A stretch of 64,000 nt of DNA from positions 96,455-160,454 of the forward strand of contig DATATM010000010.1 of NCBI GenBank assembly GCA_036268775.1, written 5' to 3'. The translations under genes and the position numbers were made by a program. This document shows positions 44,460 through 56,859 of the stretch, piece by piece. A model generated the notes under the pieces. It saw only the letters and a program-made list of their open reading frames with translations, searched no databases and had not been told where the DNA came from. Within the stretch, counting starts at the first letter, position 1. Every line of letters starts with the position of its first letter. The stretch is from DASZIT01 sp036268775. Lineage in GTDB: Bacteria; Actinomycetota; Acidimicrobiia; Acidimicrobiales; RAAP-2.

Positions 44460-46673
44460 TCAGACCGCGGTGGCCGGATGCCGGGGGGCGCGGATCACTT
44501 CGATCTCGGGCGGCAACCCGGTAATGGTCATGCCGCCCGGAACATCGTCGCCCACCTCGATGGTCACCCGGGCGCCGGCCAGCGGGATCCCCTCCACCTT
44601 CAAGTGGCCGATCCCCTCCGGCAGGTTGGGGCACACCCAGGTCTTCCCCCGCGGGACCCAGGGGTCCAGCCGGAGCAATGTGCGCAGGCAGAGCAGCGGG
44701 GACGCCGCCGACCAGGCCTGCGGCGAGCAGGAGGTCGGATAGCCGACCGGCACGCTCAGCTCCCCCCGGTCGAGGCCGCTGAAGAGCTCGGGCAGCCGCC
44801 CGCCCTGGGCCACCGCGGCGTCGAGCAGCGCCAGGATCAGTTTCTGGGCGATGTCGTCGAACCCGTAGCGGGCCAGACCGGCGGCCACGATGGCGGTGTC
44901 ATGGGGCCATACCGAGCCGCAGTGGTAGCTGATCGGGTTGTAGCCGCCGCTGTCGGAGGCGAGGGTGCGGACGCCCCAGCCGCTGAACATCTCCGGTGAC
45001 GCCAGCTTGGCCGCCACCTGGGCTGCCTTGTCCTCGTCGACGATCCCGGTCCACAGGCAGTGGCCGATGTTGGAGGTGAGGGAGTCGATCGGCTTCTTGT
45101 CGGCGTCGAGGCCGATGGCGAACCATCCCTTCTCCTCCAGCCAGAAGTCACGGTTGAAGGCCGTCTTCAACTCCGTCGCCTTGGCCCGGAACCGTTGGAA
45201 GGTGGCGGTGTCCCCGACCTCGTAGGCGAAGTGGGCCCGGGCCAGGTAGGCGCCGTAGGTATAGGCCTGCACCTCGCAGAGGGCGATAGGCGCCTCCGCC
45301 ACCCGACCGTCGGCGTAACGGATGCCGTCCCAGCTGTCCTTCCAACCCTGGTTGGCCAGCCCGCGGTCGGTGGCCCGGTGGTACTCCACATAGCCGTCGC
45401 CATCGGCGTCGCCGAAATGCTCGATCCACTCGATGGCCCGTTCGGCATTGGGCAACAGCTCGTCGACCAGCTCGCCGGCCACCCCCCAGCGCCGGAGCTC
45501 GCCGAGCAGCATCACGAACAACGGGGTGGCGTCGGCGGTGCCGTAGTAGATGCTCCCGCCCCCGAGCGACAGGGAGGCGGCATCGCCGAACCGCATCTCG
45601 TGGAGGATGCGGCCGGGCTGTTCGTCGTGCCGGGGGTCTACTTCGTTGCCCTGGAACCGGGCCAGCGTCTGCAGCACCCCGAGGGCCAGGTCGGGATCCA
45701 CCAGCAACGCCATCCAGGCGGTCAGCAGGGAGTCACGCCCGAAGACGGTCATGAACCACGGCGCCCCGGCCGCCACCACCATCCGGTCGGGGAACTCCGG
45801 ATCGAAGATCCGTAGCGCCCCGAGGTCCTCGGCGCTCCGGGCCACCACGTTCTTCAGTCCCGGATGGTCGGTGTCGACCTGGGGAACCTGTCGGCGCCAC
45901 CGGGCCAATCGCTCGGCCGGCTCCGCCCGCTCCACCGGCTGGCCGCACCGGTACCGGGGATTGATGCCGACCCCGTCGATCACCGGGGCCACCTCGACGC
46001 AGGTTCGCCACTCGCCCCGGGCGGGGACGATGGTCTCGAAGGTGGCGAGATCCTCCACCAGTTTGACCGGCGCGGAGAACCGGACTTCGGCGCCCCGGGT
46101 CACCCCGCCCCGACGATAGGAGAAGTGCATGGTGGGCGGTCCGGCCGCCGGCGGAGTCGCGCCGGTCCCGTTCCCGTCACCCCCGTTGATGCCAACCGTG
46201 ACGGTTCCGGTCACCGTCTCGGTCTGGCCGCGGCCGCCGACCCGTCCTTCCTTCACCGCGAACAGGTCGGCGAAGTCGGCTCCGACGAACAGCTCGACCG
46301 AACAGAACGACGGCTCGTCCCCGAAGTTGCGGATGATGATGTCCTCCCGCATCCCCTGTCCCACGTAGCGGGACCTGAACACCATGAGGGTCGAATCCGC
46401 CCTCCCCGGGGGGGGCAGACACCGGGAGACGAAGGTGGAGGAGAACGGATCGTCGGTCACCGCCGCCAGCGCCTCGGTATGGGAGCCGTTGACCAGTAAT
46501 TCGAACCGGGAGATGATCCGGGTGTCCCGCACGAACAGCCCTTGGGCGCCCCCCACCGAGATGTCCCCGCCGCTCCCGCTGATGGTGAAGGTGGACTCGT
46601 CGACCAGGGTGACGACCCCATCGTTGGCCTGCAACTGGGCGACGGGTCCGGCGTAGGTCCACGGGTCGGCCAT
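44460..46673 (-). CDS. glycogen debranching enzyme-like glycosidase (amylo-alpha-1,6-glucosidase family)
   Basis: A 737-residue protein. The N-terminal domain (about 1-270), with GLFVRDTRIISRFELLVNG, matches the glycogen-debranching N-terminal domain. The C-terminal (alpha/alpha)6 barrel contains FGRDSLLTAWMALLVDPDLA, EWIEHFGDADGDGYVEYHR and WSAASPLLCLRTLL. Family members trim or remodel alpha-glucans, and some act on trehalose-type sugars. Cytoplasmic; no signal peptide. It has no glycogen-metabolism neighbour here. Confidence 0.88.
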   Translation of the reverse strand: MADPWTYAGPVAQLQANDGVVTLVDESTFTISGSGGDISVGGAQGLFVRDTRIISRFELLVNGSHTEALAAVTDDPFSSTFVSRCLPPPGRADSTLMVFRSRYVGQGMREDIIIRNFGDEPSFCSVELFVGADFADLFAVKEGRVGGRGQTETVTGTVTVGINGGDGNGTGATPPAAGPPTMHFSYRRGGVTRGAEVRFSAPVKLVEDLATFETIVPARGEWRTCVEVAPVIDGVGINPRYRCGQPVERAEPAERLARWRRQVPQVDTDHPGLKNVVARSAEDLGALRIFDPEFPDRMVVAAGAPWFMTVFGRDSLLTAWMALLVDPDLALGVLQTLARFQGNEVDPRHDEQPGRILHEMRFGDAASLSLGGGSIYYGTADATPLFVMLLGELRRWGVAGELVDELLPNAERAIEWIEHFGDADGDGYVEYHRATDRGLANQGWKDSWDGIRYADGRVAEAPIALCEVQAYTYGAYLARAHFAYEVGDTATFQRFRAKATELKTAFNRDFWLEEKGWFAIGLDADKKPIDSLTSNIGHCLWTGIVDEDKAAQVAAKLASPEMFSGWGVRTLASDSGGYNPISYHCGSVWPHDTAIVAAGLARYGFDDIAQKLILALLDAAVAQGGRLPELFSGLDRGELSVPVGYPTSCSPQAWSAASPLLCLRTLLRLDPWVPRGKTWVCPNLPEGIGHLKVEGIPLAGARVTIEVGDDVPGGMTITGLPPEIEVIRAPRHPATAV

Positions 46674-46901
46674 CAGCGCACCCCCGGGGCGCGGGTGGCC
46701 CCAGGCATCAGAAGAATCGAAATTCCGGTCGCCGGGCGGAGTCGGATGGGCCCCTGGAGCGGCCTGCGGCCGCCCCGGAATCGAGCCTGCGGTCGGGCGC
46801 CAGAGAAGCCGTTGGCGGCAAGCATCGAAGATGTCACCCGGTTACCGTACTTGCCCGCCTCCGAACTCACGAAATTCCTGGTCGCAAGGCCAGGTCATCC
46901 T

Positions 46902-46927
46902 ATTCCTCCTACGGCGGTAGGAGAAAT
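46902..46927. promoter_or_regulatory. suf operator candidate upstream of sufC1
   Basis: A 26-bp dyad with 11-base arms, 10 of 11 pairs matching, around a 4-base centre (GGCG). The right arm GTAGGAGAAAT shares TAGGAGAAATG with the site upstream of sufB, and both sites contain CTA-N6-TAG. It lies 25 bases before the sufC1 start in an otherwise gene-free 279-base region. The rest of that region shows only a short CCTGG/CCAGG inverted repeat at about 46877. No regulator gene is next to it. Confidence 0.5.
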
Positions 46928-46952
46928 GACCAGAGGGGGGTAGGCTCGGGGT

Positions 46953-47716
<764 letters not shown>

Positions 47717-47729
<13 letters not shown>

Positions 47730-48973
47730 CCAACGTGGCACACGGCGTCGACGTCGAGACGCTGAAGAAGGACTTCCCCCTGTTGGCCCAAGAGGTCAAT
47801 GGGCGCCCGATCACCTACCTCGACTCCGCGGCTTCCTCCCAGCGCCCGCGCCAGGTCCTCGACGCCATGCGCAACTACGAGGAGACCACCCACGCCAACG
47901 TGCACCGGGGCGTTTACGGGATCGCCGAGGAGGCCACCCGTCGCTTCGAAGCCGCCCGCCTGTCCGTCGGCCGTTTCATCGGGGCCCCCAACCCCGCCCG
48001 GGAGGTCCTGTTCGCCAAGAACGCCACCGAGGGGCTCAACCTGGTGGCCAATACCTGGGGGCGCACCCACCTTCATCCCGGCGATGCCATCCTCCTCACT
48101 GAGATGGAGCACCACGCCAATATCGTGCCCTGGCAGATGCTGGCCGAAGAGCGGGGGCTCACCATCCGGTGGATCCCCATCGACGACGACGGGGCCCTGA
48201 TCCTCGATGATCTCGATCGCCTGCTCGACGGGGTCAAGCTGGTCGGGATCACCTGCATGTCGAACGTGCTCGGCACCCTGAACCCGGTCAGCGACATCGC
48301 CCGGGCTGCCCACGACGCCGGCGCGGTGGTGGTGGCCGACGCCGCCCAGTCCGTGCCCCATCTGCCCACCGACGTCGCCGCCCTCGGATGCGACTTTCTC
48401 GCCTTCAGCGCCCACAAGATGCTCGGACCCACCGGCATCGGCGTGCTCTGGGGCCGGGACGAGTTGCTCTCCTCCCTCCCCCCGTTCCTGGGTGGCGGGG
48501 AGATGATCCTCGACGTCCGCAAGGACGGCTTCACCCCCAACGATCTCCCCTGGCGCTTCGAAGCCGGCACCCCGCCGATCACCGAGGCAATCGGCCTCGG
48601 GGCGGCGGTGGAGTACCTGGAGGCGGTGGGGATGGAGTCGGTCCGGGCCCACGAGATCTCCTTGACCACCTACGCCATGCGCACCCTGCAGGAACGGTTC
48701 GGAGCCGACATCCACATCTTCGGGCCCAAGGATCCGGCCGAACGCGGGGGTGTCCTCTCCTTCGCCTATCGCGACATCCACCCTCACGACATTTCGCAGA
48801 TCCTCGATCAGTACGGGGTCTGCGTTCGGGCCGGGCATCACTGTGCCAAGCCGCTGATGCGCCGCCTGGGCGTCAACGCCACCGCCCGTGCCTCCTTCGC
48901 CCTCTACAACGACGAGTCAGATGTCGACAGCTTGGTCGACGCCCTGTCCGAGGCGGGAGCGTTCTTCGGATGA
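47717..48973 (+). CDS. sufS: cysteine desulfurase SufS
   Basis: A 418-residue PLP enzyme that takes sulfur from cysteine for Fe-S assembly. The N-terminus LKKDFPLLAQEVNGRPITYLDSAAS, NVHRGVYGIAEEATRRFEAAR, the PLP-lysine segment FSAHKMLGPTGIGVLWG, and the mobile-loop RAGHHCAKPLM with the catalytic Cys are all present. The length is typical of SufS. Its start overlaps the end of sufC1. It precedes the acceptor sufU by 79 bases. Confidence 0.95.
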
Positions 48974-49052
48974 GGTCCTCCCGGTACCCTGAAACGGTGA
49001 CGTCTGCTCCGGTGGTCAACCACCTGTTACGAGTGCAAAGGAAGGTGATCTG

Positions 49053-49562
49053 ATGGCCGGCCTCGAGGATCTCTACCGTGAGATCATCCTCGATCACTAC
49101 CGTTCGCCTCGGAACCGGGGCGAGCTCCCGTCCCCTCCCGCTCAGCGGGTGGAAGGATTCAATCCGCTGTGCGGGGACGAGATCGTCGTCACCCTGGAAG
49201 TCAGTGACGGCGCGGTGTCCGACATCAAGATCGGCGGGACCGGCTGCTCGATCAGCCAGTCCTCGGCGTCACTGATGTCCGCGGCGGTGAAGGGGAAGTC
49301 GGTCGCCGAGGTCCGTGATCTCATCCGCACCTTCAAGGGGATGATGTCCATTCACGAGTCGACCCTTCCCGGCCAGGACGCCCAAGGGGGCGCCGAGGTG
49401 GAAGCGGGCGAAGCCCAACTCCTCGACGTCGATTCCCTCGGGGAGCTGGCGGCGCTGCAGGGAGTGGTGAAGTTCCCGGTCCGTATCAAGTGCGCGACCT
49501 TGAGCTGGAACACCCTGGCCCAGGGCCTCGACGAGGCCGAGTCGGAGACCGCCAACGCCTGA
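49053..49562 (+). CDS. sufU: SufU sulfur-transfer protein
   Basis: A 169-residue IscU-like zinc protein that accepts sulfur from SufS. Zinc ligands Cys40 and Asp42 (PLCGDE), Cys65 (GTGCSISQS) and Cys147 (IKCATLSW) are present. The stretch LPGQDAQGGAEVEAGEAQLL forms an insertion found in SufU rather than IscU. ATG 49053 has AAGGAAGGTG upstream. It is the last gene of this suf half; sufT is not present. Confidence 0.94.
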   Translation: MAGLEDLYREIILDHYRSPRNRGELPSPPAQRVEGFNPLCGDEIVVTLEVSDGAVSDIKIGGTGCSISQSSASLMSAAVKGKSVAEVRDLIRTFKGMMSIHESTLPGQDAQGGAEVEAGEAQLLDVDSLGELAALQGVVKFPVRIKCATLSWNTLAQGLDEAESETANA

Positions 49563-49586
49563 GCGGGTCTGACCTCGGTCCGCCGG

Positions 49587-51026
49587 TCAACCCGGGGGGC
49601 TGCAGGGGGTGGGATCGAAGTCCGGCACCGTGGTGGTCGTCGTTGTCGAGGACGAACCCGAACTGGAGGTGCCATTGGTGGCCGGCGTGCTCCCCCCCGA
49701 ACCCGCCTCCGTCGTGGTGGTGGTGGCCGGGGCCCCGTCCGGTCCGGGGGGCGGGGTGACGACCGGTTCGGGAGCCTGCCCGAGGAACTGGGCGACCGCC
49801 TGATCGGCGTCGGGTTGCTGCACGTAGATGACCGACCCCAGGTAGCCAAAGACGGATGAATCGGACTCGTAGGTCGGCATGGTGGTGGTCACCAGCGAGG
49901 CGGATGCGAACGAGTGGAACTCCCGGGCCAAGGAGATGAGGCCGGCCACGTTGAAGGTCGAGTCGATGGTGACGCCCTGGACCACCGACCCGATGAAGGC
50001 GTTGAGGGTGAGCGGGTTGTACTTGGTCTCCGCCTGGTTGATGAGCGCCTTCAGAAAGGCGTTCTGCCGCTCGATGCGCCCGTAGTCGCTGGTCCCGTCG
50101 TACTGCCAGTAGCCGTCCTTGTAGTACTCGTAGTGACGGCTGCGCGCCACCGCCAGGGAGTAGCCACCGTTCACGTGCTGGCAGCCGGCAGTTTGGATGT
50201 TGAGCCCGGTGTAAGAGTCCTTCGCCGGGTAGGGGAAGTTGAGCCAGATCCCGCCGATGGCGTCGACCGCGCCGCGGAAGCCCTCGAAGTCGATCTGCAC
50301 GACATGGCTGATGGGGATCCCGAAGTCGGCCTCGATGGTCTGCACCAATTGATCCGGGCCGTTGTTGTAGGTGGCGTTGATCCGGTTGTACTTCCCGATC
50401 TGACTGGTATCACCGGCCACCGCCACTACGGTGTCCCTCGGAATCGAGAGCACCCGGATCGCACCGGTGGCGGGATCGACGTGGAGGATCTTCACCACAT
50501 CGCTCCGTTGACCGGTCTGCACGGTGGCCGACCCGAAGTGGGAGGCATCCGATGCCGATTCGTCCACCCGGGAGTCGGAGCCGATCAGCAACACGTTGAA
50601 CGGCTTCCCCACCGGCGCCGCCTTCAGGTGCTTGACGGTCACCTTGGAGACCTGATGGAACCGGTACTGGATGTAGCCGTAGCCGACCCCCACCAGCACC
50701 AGCACCAGCGAGACCAGCACCACCGCGCTCAGCAGCACCCGGTCCAGCCAACTCCGCTTCTGCTTTCCGGCTCGGCGTTGCTTTCGCCGGGTGCGTCGGG
50801 AGACGCGCAGTTCCGGGACGTTGATGGCCCCGGTCGGAATCGGGTCCGGGTCGCCGTCGGCTCCGTTGGTGGCGGGTTCGGAATCCGGCGTTACCGGGGG
50901 TGGGCCGTCGGCGGCGGCGGCAGGGCCCGGCGACTCGCCATTGGCTTTTCTCGCCGACCGTGAACTCCCGCTCCCACCTCGGGGTGCACTATGTGCGCCG
51001 CCCCGTCGGCGATCTCGGCGAGCCAT
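49587..51026 (-). CDS. LytR-CpsA-Psr (LCP) family glycopolymer ligase
   Basis: A 479-residue membrane protein that attaches glycopolymers to peptidoglycan. A disordered, charged cytoplasmic N-terminus (1-90) is followed by a transmembrane helix (VLLSAVVLVSLVLVLVGVGY, about 97-116). The LCP domain follows: FNVLLIGSDSRVDES, RVLSIPRDTVV, INATYNNGPDQLV and VARSRHYEYY with the typical Asp/Arg residues. The C-terminus is a Ser/Thr-rich tail ending DPTPCSPPG. It ends 24 bases from the convergent sufU stop. Confidence 0.92.
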   Translation of the reverse strand: MARRDRRRGGAHSAPRGGSGSSRSARKANGESPGPAAAADGPPPVTPDSEPATNGADGDPDPIPTGAINVPELRVSRRTRRKQRRAGKQKRSWLDRVLLSAVVLVSLVLVLVGVGYGYIQYRFHQVSKVTVKHLKAAPVGKPFNVLLIGSDSRVDESASDASHFGSATVQTGQRSDVVKILHVDPATGAIRVLSIPRDTVVAVAGDTSQIGKYNRINATYNNGPDQLVQTIEADFGIPISHVVQIDFEGFRGAVDAIGGIWLNFPYPAKDSYTGLNIQTAGCQHVNGGYSLAVARSRHYEYYKDGYWQYDGTSDYGRIERQNAFLKALINQAETKYNPLTLNAFIGSVVQGVTIDSTFNVAGLISLAREFHSFASASLVTTTMPTYESDSSVFGYLGSVIYVQQPDADQAVAQFLGQAPEPVVTPPPGPDGAPATTTTTEAGSGGSTPATNGTSSSGSSSTTTTTTVPDFDPTPCSPPG

Positions 51027-51120
51027 GGCTCATGACGCTAGCAACCGGCGGCTCGGAACCGTCACCGCCTCCGGACACCCAGGCGGTCCCGGGGACGGGC
51101 GATGAGGTCGAGAGGTCGAT

Positions 51121-53118
<1,998 letters not shown>

Positions 53119-53164
53119 GTTCTTTACCTCCCCACCGTCAGCCTCGCGCAGTTCCGCCCTCCGG

Positions 53165-53800
53165 TCAGATCTTCGGAGCCAAGGGGATAGTGGGGATGAT
53201 TGGCTTCTTGAACGTCTCGTTCACCACGCCGGCAAACGACGCATACCAGGCCGCGGCCGCGGTGGCGATACCGATATAGCCGCCCCACTTGGTCATGTTG
53301 GCCGAGGTCTGGAATGCCCCAATGGTCAGCAGGACAAAGGTGGCAGTCAGCAAGACAAATACGAGGGCAACCGCGGCGCTGACTCGCAACGAAGGGACGA
53401 TCATGTAGAAGGTGAAGATCGTCCACCCCAGCAGGAACACCCCCACCGCCACCGGCGCGTCGGCGGCGGTGACGGCCACGAACTTGCCGAACACGTAGTA
53501 CGAGATCCAGAACGCCCCGAAAGAGGAGAAAGCCAACGCCCCGAAGGTGTTCCGCCGGGTGAACTCCCACATCCCGGCGAAGAGTTGCACCGCCCCTCCG
53601 TAGACCAGGGCCAAGGCCAGGGCGGCATCCGCACCGGGTCCCCAGATATTGGCATTGCCCACGCTCAATGCAAAGGTGGTCATCGCGAATGCCGCCAGTC
53701 CTAGCGGCGCCGGGTCTGCGGTTCGGTGGAGAATCGGTGGGGTAGGAACCGGCCCCTCTGCCACCTCGACGACGCCCATTTCGACTGATTCTGGTGCCAT
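53165..53800 (-). CDS. satP: acetate uptake transporter (GPR1/FUN34/YaaH family)
   Basis: A 211-residue membrane protein with the family's N-terminal motif ADPAPLGLAAFAMTTFALS (28-46) and six hydrophobic helices, including ALVYGGAVQLFAGMWEF, GVFLLGWTIFTFYMIV and AVALVFVLLTATFVLLTIGAF. Family members carry acetate or succinate with protons. It begins at ATG 53800 after a GGGGGG stretch. A CRP-type site lies about 147-162 bases upstream. Cotranscribed with acsA. Confidence 0.92.
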   Translation of the reverse strand: MAPESVEMGVVEVAEGPVPTPPILHRTADPAPLGLAAFAMTTFALSVGNANIWGPGADAALALALVYGGAVQLFAGMWEFTRRNTFGALAFSSFGAFWISYYVFGKFVAVTAADAPVAVGVFLLGWTIFTFYMIVPSLRVSAAVALVFVLLTATFVLLTIGAFQTSANMTKWGGYIGIATAAAAWYASFAGVVNETFKKPIIPTIPLAPKI

Positions 53801-53946
53801 GCACCCCCCTTTTCGCAGGCGGCCGATATCCGCTGCGAAACGCCCGTACCGGCCGTTTTGGATTTTCTATAGAGATGAATACCCAAGGTGGGGCCGGTGG
53901 TAAACAGGGGATATCAGCCTGACATGGAACTTCTCCCTCTCCTTCA

Positions 53947-53962
53947 TGTGAAAAACATCACA
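53947..53962. promoter_or_regulatory. CRP/GlxR-type site upstream of satP-acsA
   Basis: TGTGAAAAACATCACA is a perfect match to TGTGA-N6-TCACA, the consensus of cAMP-receptor-type regulators (E. coli CRP, corynebacterial GlxR). It lies 147-162 bases before the satP start and is the only AT-rich element in a GC-rich gap, between the end of a convergent-side SDR and the acetate operon. Confidence 0.6.
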
Positions 53963-54005
53963 AATGCCGGTCACCTTTTCGTCACTCTTGAATGAAGCGG
54001 GCCGG

Positions 54006-54812
54006 TTACCCCTCGATGCCCGACAATCCGAACAACGGGGTGATGGCATGGTCTCGCCCGGCGGTGTACCCGCCGTCCACCGGAAACGCCACCCCGGTGA
54101 CAAAGGTGGCATCGTCGGAGAGCAGGAAGGCCGCCGCCGCCGCGATCTCCTCGGGTCGACCCATCCGGCGGAGCTTGTGCTCGTCGATCAACAGGTCACG
54201 GGATCGGCCCATGCCGGGAAGATCGAAGATCCCTGCGGTCATCGGAGTCTCGATGAAACCCGGACAGACGGCGTTGACCCGGATCCCGCTGCTCCCGTAG
54301 TCGATGGCCATGTTCTTGGTCAGCAACACCACCCCGCCCTTCGAGGCGCTGTAGGCGCTGCCTCCCGCGGTCCCCTCCAGGCCCTCGATGCTGGCCAAGG
54401 TGACGATCGATCCGCGGGACGAACCGATGGCGGGTTGTTCGAGCATCCGCCCGATGACGTGCTTGGCCATCAAGAAGGTGCCGGTGAGGTTGATCGAGAT
54501 GACCCGATGCCATTCGGCCTGATCGAGCGAGTGGACCGGTCCCCCTCCCGCCACCCCGGCCGCGTTCACCAGGCCGTCGATCCGGCCGAAGGCATCGACG
54601 GTCGAAGCCACCAGATCGATCACCGATGCCTCATCGCTCACGTCTACCCGGTGGAACCCGCAGGAGGCGCCTGCCGGCGCAACGAAATCCCAATCAACCC
54701 GGTCGGCGCCCATGACGGTTGCCCCCTCGTCGATCAGGCGCTCCGTGCTCGCCAGACCGATCCCGGAAGCCGCCCCGGTGACGATCACCACCTTGTCCGT
54801 CAGTCCCCTCAT
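54006..54812 (-). CDS. SDR family oxidoreductase
   Basis: A 268-residue classical SDR: TGAASGIGLASTERLIDEG (cofactor loop), NAAGVAGGG, a catalytic Ser in LASIEGLEG and YSASKGGVVLLTKNMA, then NAVCPGFIETPM and a C-terminal PVDGGYTAGRDH. Cofactor preference and substrate are unclear. ATG 54812 has GAGGGAGGGG upstream; a TTG at 54815 precedes it. It diverges from the LLM gene at 54980. Confidence 0.87.
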   Translation of the reverse strand: MRGLTDKVVIVTGAASGIGLASTERLIDEGATVMGADRVDWDFVAPAGASCGFHRVDVSDEASVIDLVASTVDAFGRIDGLVNAAGVAGGGPVHSLDQAEWHRVISINLTGTFLMAKHVIGRMLEQPAIGSSRGSIVTLASIEGLEGTAGGSAYSASKGGVVLLTKNMAIDYGSSGIRVNAVCPGFIETPMTAGIFDLPGMGRSRDLLIDEHKLRRMGRPEEIAAAAAFLLSDDATFVTGVAFPVDGGYTAGRDHAITPLFGLSGIEG

Positions 54813-54979
54813 CAAACCCCTCCCTCACGATCGTCGCGACAGCTGATCTTTGCATCTGATAGAGAGTGGGCAGGCGGCACGACTCGAGCGACCGACTCGT
54901 CCAGCCCAGGACCCGCCTGGCTGAACTCAAGGACCAACGTCGGCTTGGGGTGGGGAGCCCGGAAGAAAGGACTCGGCGA

Positions 54980-56086
54980 TTGAAGTTCGCGCTGTTCTAT
55001 GAGATCCCGGTTCCCCGACCCTGGGAGCCCGACAGTGAGCTGATTGCCTATCGGAACACCCTGGAGCAGGCGGTCGCCGCCGACAAGGCCGGATGGGACG
55101 CCATCTGGACGGTCGAGCACCACTTCCTCCAGGAGTACTCCCACTGTTCGAATCCCGAGGTACTTTACGGCGCCATCGCCGCGCTGACCGACCGGATCCG
55201 CCTGGGCTACGGGGTGAGGCTGATGCCCAAGCCCTACAACCATCCGGTCCGCACCGCCGAGTCGGTCGCCGTCCTCGACCTCATCTCCAACGGCCGGGTG
55301 GACTTCGGCACCGGTCGATCGGCCACCCGGGCCGAGCTCGAAGGCTTCGGCCTGGATCCCTCCGAGACCCGGGAGATGTGGCGGGAGGCCATCGAGCACG
55401 TGGTGGGTTGCTGGACCCACGAGGAGTACGAGTTCGACGGGACCTACTGGCAGATGCCGCTTCGCCGGGTCCAGCCCAAGCCGCTGCAGAAGCCCCATCC
55501 CCCCATCTGGGGGGCCACCACCAGCGAGGACGGCCACCGACAGGTCGGCGAGCTGGGCCTCGGCCTCTGCTCCTTTGCCGTCGGGGTGTCACCGGAGGAG
55601 GTCAAGAAGAAGGTCGACATCTACCGCGCCGCCTCCGACGCCTGCACCGAACCGCTCGGGGCCTTCGTCAACAACCAGGCGGCCACCTTTACCATGGCCC
55701 TCTGCGCCGACAACCGGGACAAGGCCATCGAGCTAGCCCGGGAGTCGTTCGAGTGGTACCCGGTGACTGGGGCGAAGCAGATCGCCACCGTCAGCGACTG
55801 GATGGCCGAGCGGAACCAGGAACTCGGGTCTTACTCCTACGCCGCCGACATGAAGTCCCACCAGGACAGCGGTTCGCTCGATCTCCTCAGCCTCGAGTAC
55901 CTGATCGATTCCAACGCCTGTGTGTTGGGCACCCCGGACGAGTGTCTCGACGCCTGCAAGAAGTACGAGGCGGCCGGGATCGACCTGCTTCTCTGCCTGG
56001 TCAATCCGTACAAGATCCCCCACGACGCGGTGATGGAGACCATCGAACTGATGGGCACCCACGTGTTGCCGGCGTTCCGGGACTGA
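54980..56086 (+). CDS. LLM-class flavin-dependent oxidoreductase
   Basis: A 368-residue luciferase-like protein: LKFALFYEIPVPRPW, WDAIWTVEHHFLQEYSHCSNPE (EHHF motif), IRLGYGVRLMPKPYNHP, and LDLISNGRVDFGTGRSATRAELEGFG, which is the flavin-binding pattern of FMN-dependent LLM enzymes. Substrate unknown. TTG 54980 is the first start that gives the family N-terminus, with AAAGG upstream. It diverges from the SDR at 54812, so the two may share regulation. Confidence 0.84.
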   Translation: MKFALFYEIPVPRPWEPDSELIAYRNTLEQAVAADKAGWDAIWTVEHHFLQEYSHCSNPEVLYGAIAALTDRIRLGYGVRLMPKPYNHPVRTAESVAVLDLISNGRVDFGTGRSATRAELEGFGLDPSETREMWREAIEHVVGCWTHEEYEFDGTYWQMPLRRVQPKPLQKPHPPIWGATTSEDGHRQVGELGLGLCSFAVGVSPEEVKKKVDIYRAASDACTEPLGAFVNNQAATFTMALCADNRDKAIELARESFEWYPVTGAKQIATVSDWMAERNQELGSYSYAADMKSHQDSGSLDLLSLEYLIDSNACVLGTPDECLDACKKYEAAGIDLLLCLVNPYKIPHDAVMETIELMGTHVLPAFRD

Positions 56087-56106
56087 GGCTCGCCGAGCCC
56101 GCTGCC

Positions 56107-56859
56107 TCAGATGTAAGCGGAGTACCCGGTCCGGTCGACGATCTCGGCCAGCTCGCTCTCGCCGGTGGCGACCACCCGTCCGGCGGAGAGGACGTGCACC
56201 ACATCGGGATTGAGAACCTTCAACAGCCGCCGGAAGTGGGTGATGGCCAGCACCCCGAGGCCCCACTCCTCGGTGGCCTCCTCGACTCGGCGACCCACCG
56301 CCGCCAACGCGTCGACGTCGAGCCCGGAATCGATCTCGTCGAGCACCGCGAACCGGGGTCGCAACACGCCCATCTGCAGCGTCTCGTTCCGCTTGCGCTC
56401 CCCGCCGGAAAGGTCGACGTTGAGGGAGCGGGTCAGGAACCGCTCGTCGAAACCGATGCGCTGGGCCTCGGTGCGCATCCGGTCCCCGACGTCGTGAGCG
56501 GCGGTGTTGGCTCCGACCTCATCGGCCTCGATCTCCGGACGGGAGGCGGTCAGGGCGGTCACCAGCGAGACCCCCGGCACCTCGATGGGGTGTTGCATAC
56601 CGAGGAAGAGGCCGGCCCGGGCCCGCTGCCAGGTGGGCAGCGAAAGCAGGTCGATCCCATCCAGGGTCACGGTCCCCCGGGTGACCTCGTAGCCCGGCCG
56701 CCCCATCAGGACATGGGCCAACGTGCTCTTCCCCGAGCCGTTGGGGCCCATCACCGCGTGCACTTCGCCGCTGCGCACGGTGAGGGTCACCCCCCGGAGG
56801 ATCTCCCGGCCGGGGATCCCGGCGTGGAGGTCTTCGATCTTGAGCTCACCGGTGCTCAT
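56107..56859 (-). CDS. sufC: Fe-S assembly ATPase SufC (copy 2)
   Basis: A 250-residue SufC paralogue. Walker A MGPNGSGKST, Q-loop FLGMQHPIEVPGVSL, signature DLSGGERKRNETLQMG, Walker B VLDEIDSGLDVDAL and H-loop ITHFRRLL are intact. It differs widely from copy 1 (for example Glu-Arg-Lys for Glu-Lys-Lys in the signature), so the duplication is not recent. Its start overlaps the Rieske stop (ATGA, 56856-56859), keeping the usual sufD-Rieske-sufC order. Confidence 0.94.
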   Translation of the reverse strand: MSTGELKIEDLHAGIPGREILRGVTLTVRSGEVHAVMGPNGSGKSTLAHVLMGRPGYEVTRGTVTLDGIDLLSLPTWQRARAGLFLGMQHPIEVPGVSLVTALTASRPEIEADEVGANTAAHDVGDRMRTEAQRIGFDERFLTRSLNVDLSGGERKRNETLQMGVLRPRFAVLDEIDSGLDVDALAAVGRRVEEATEEWGLGVLAITHFRRLLKVLNPDVVHVLSAGRVVATGESELAEIVDRTGYSAYI

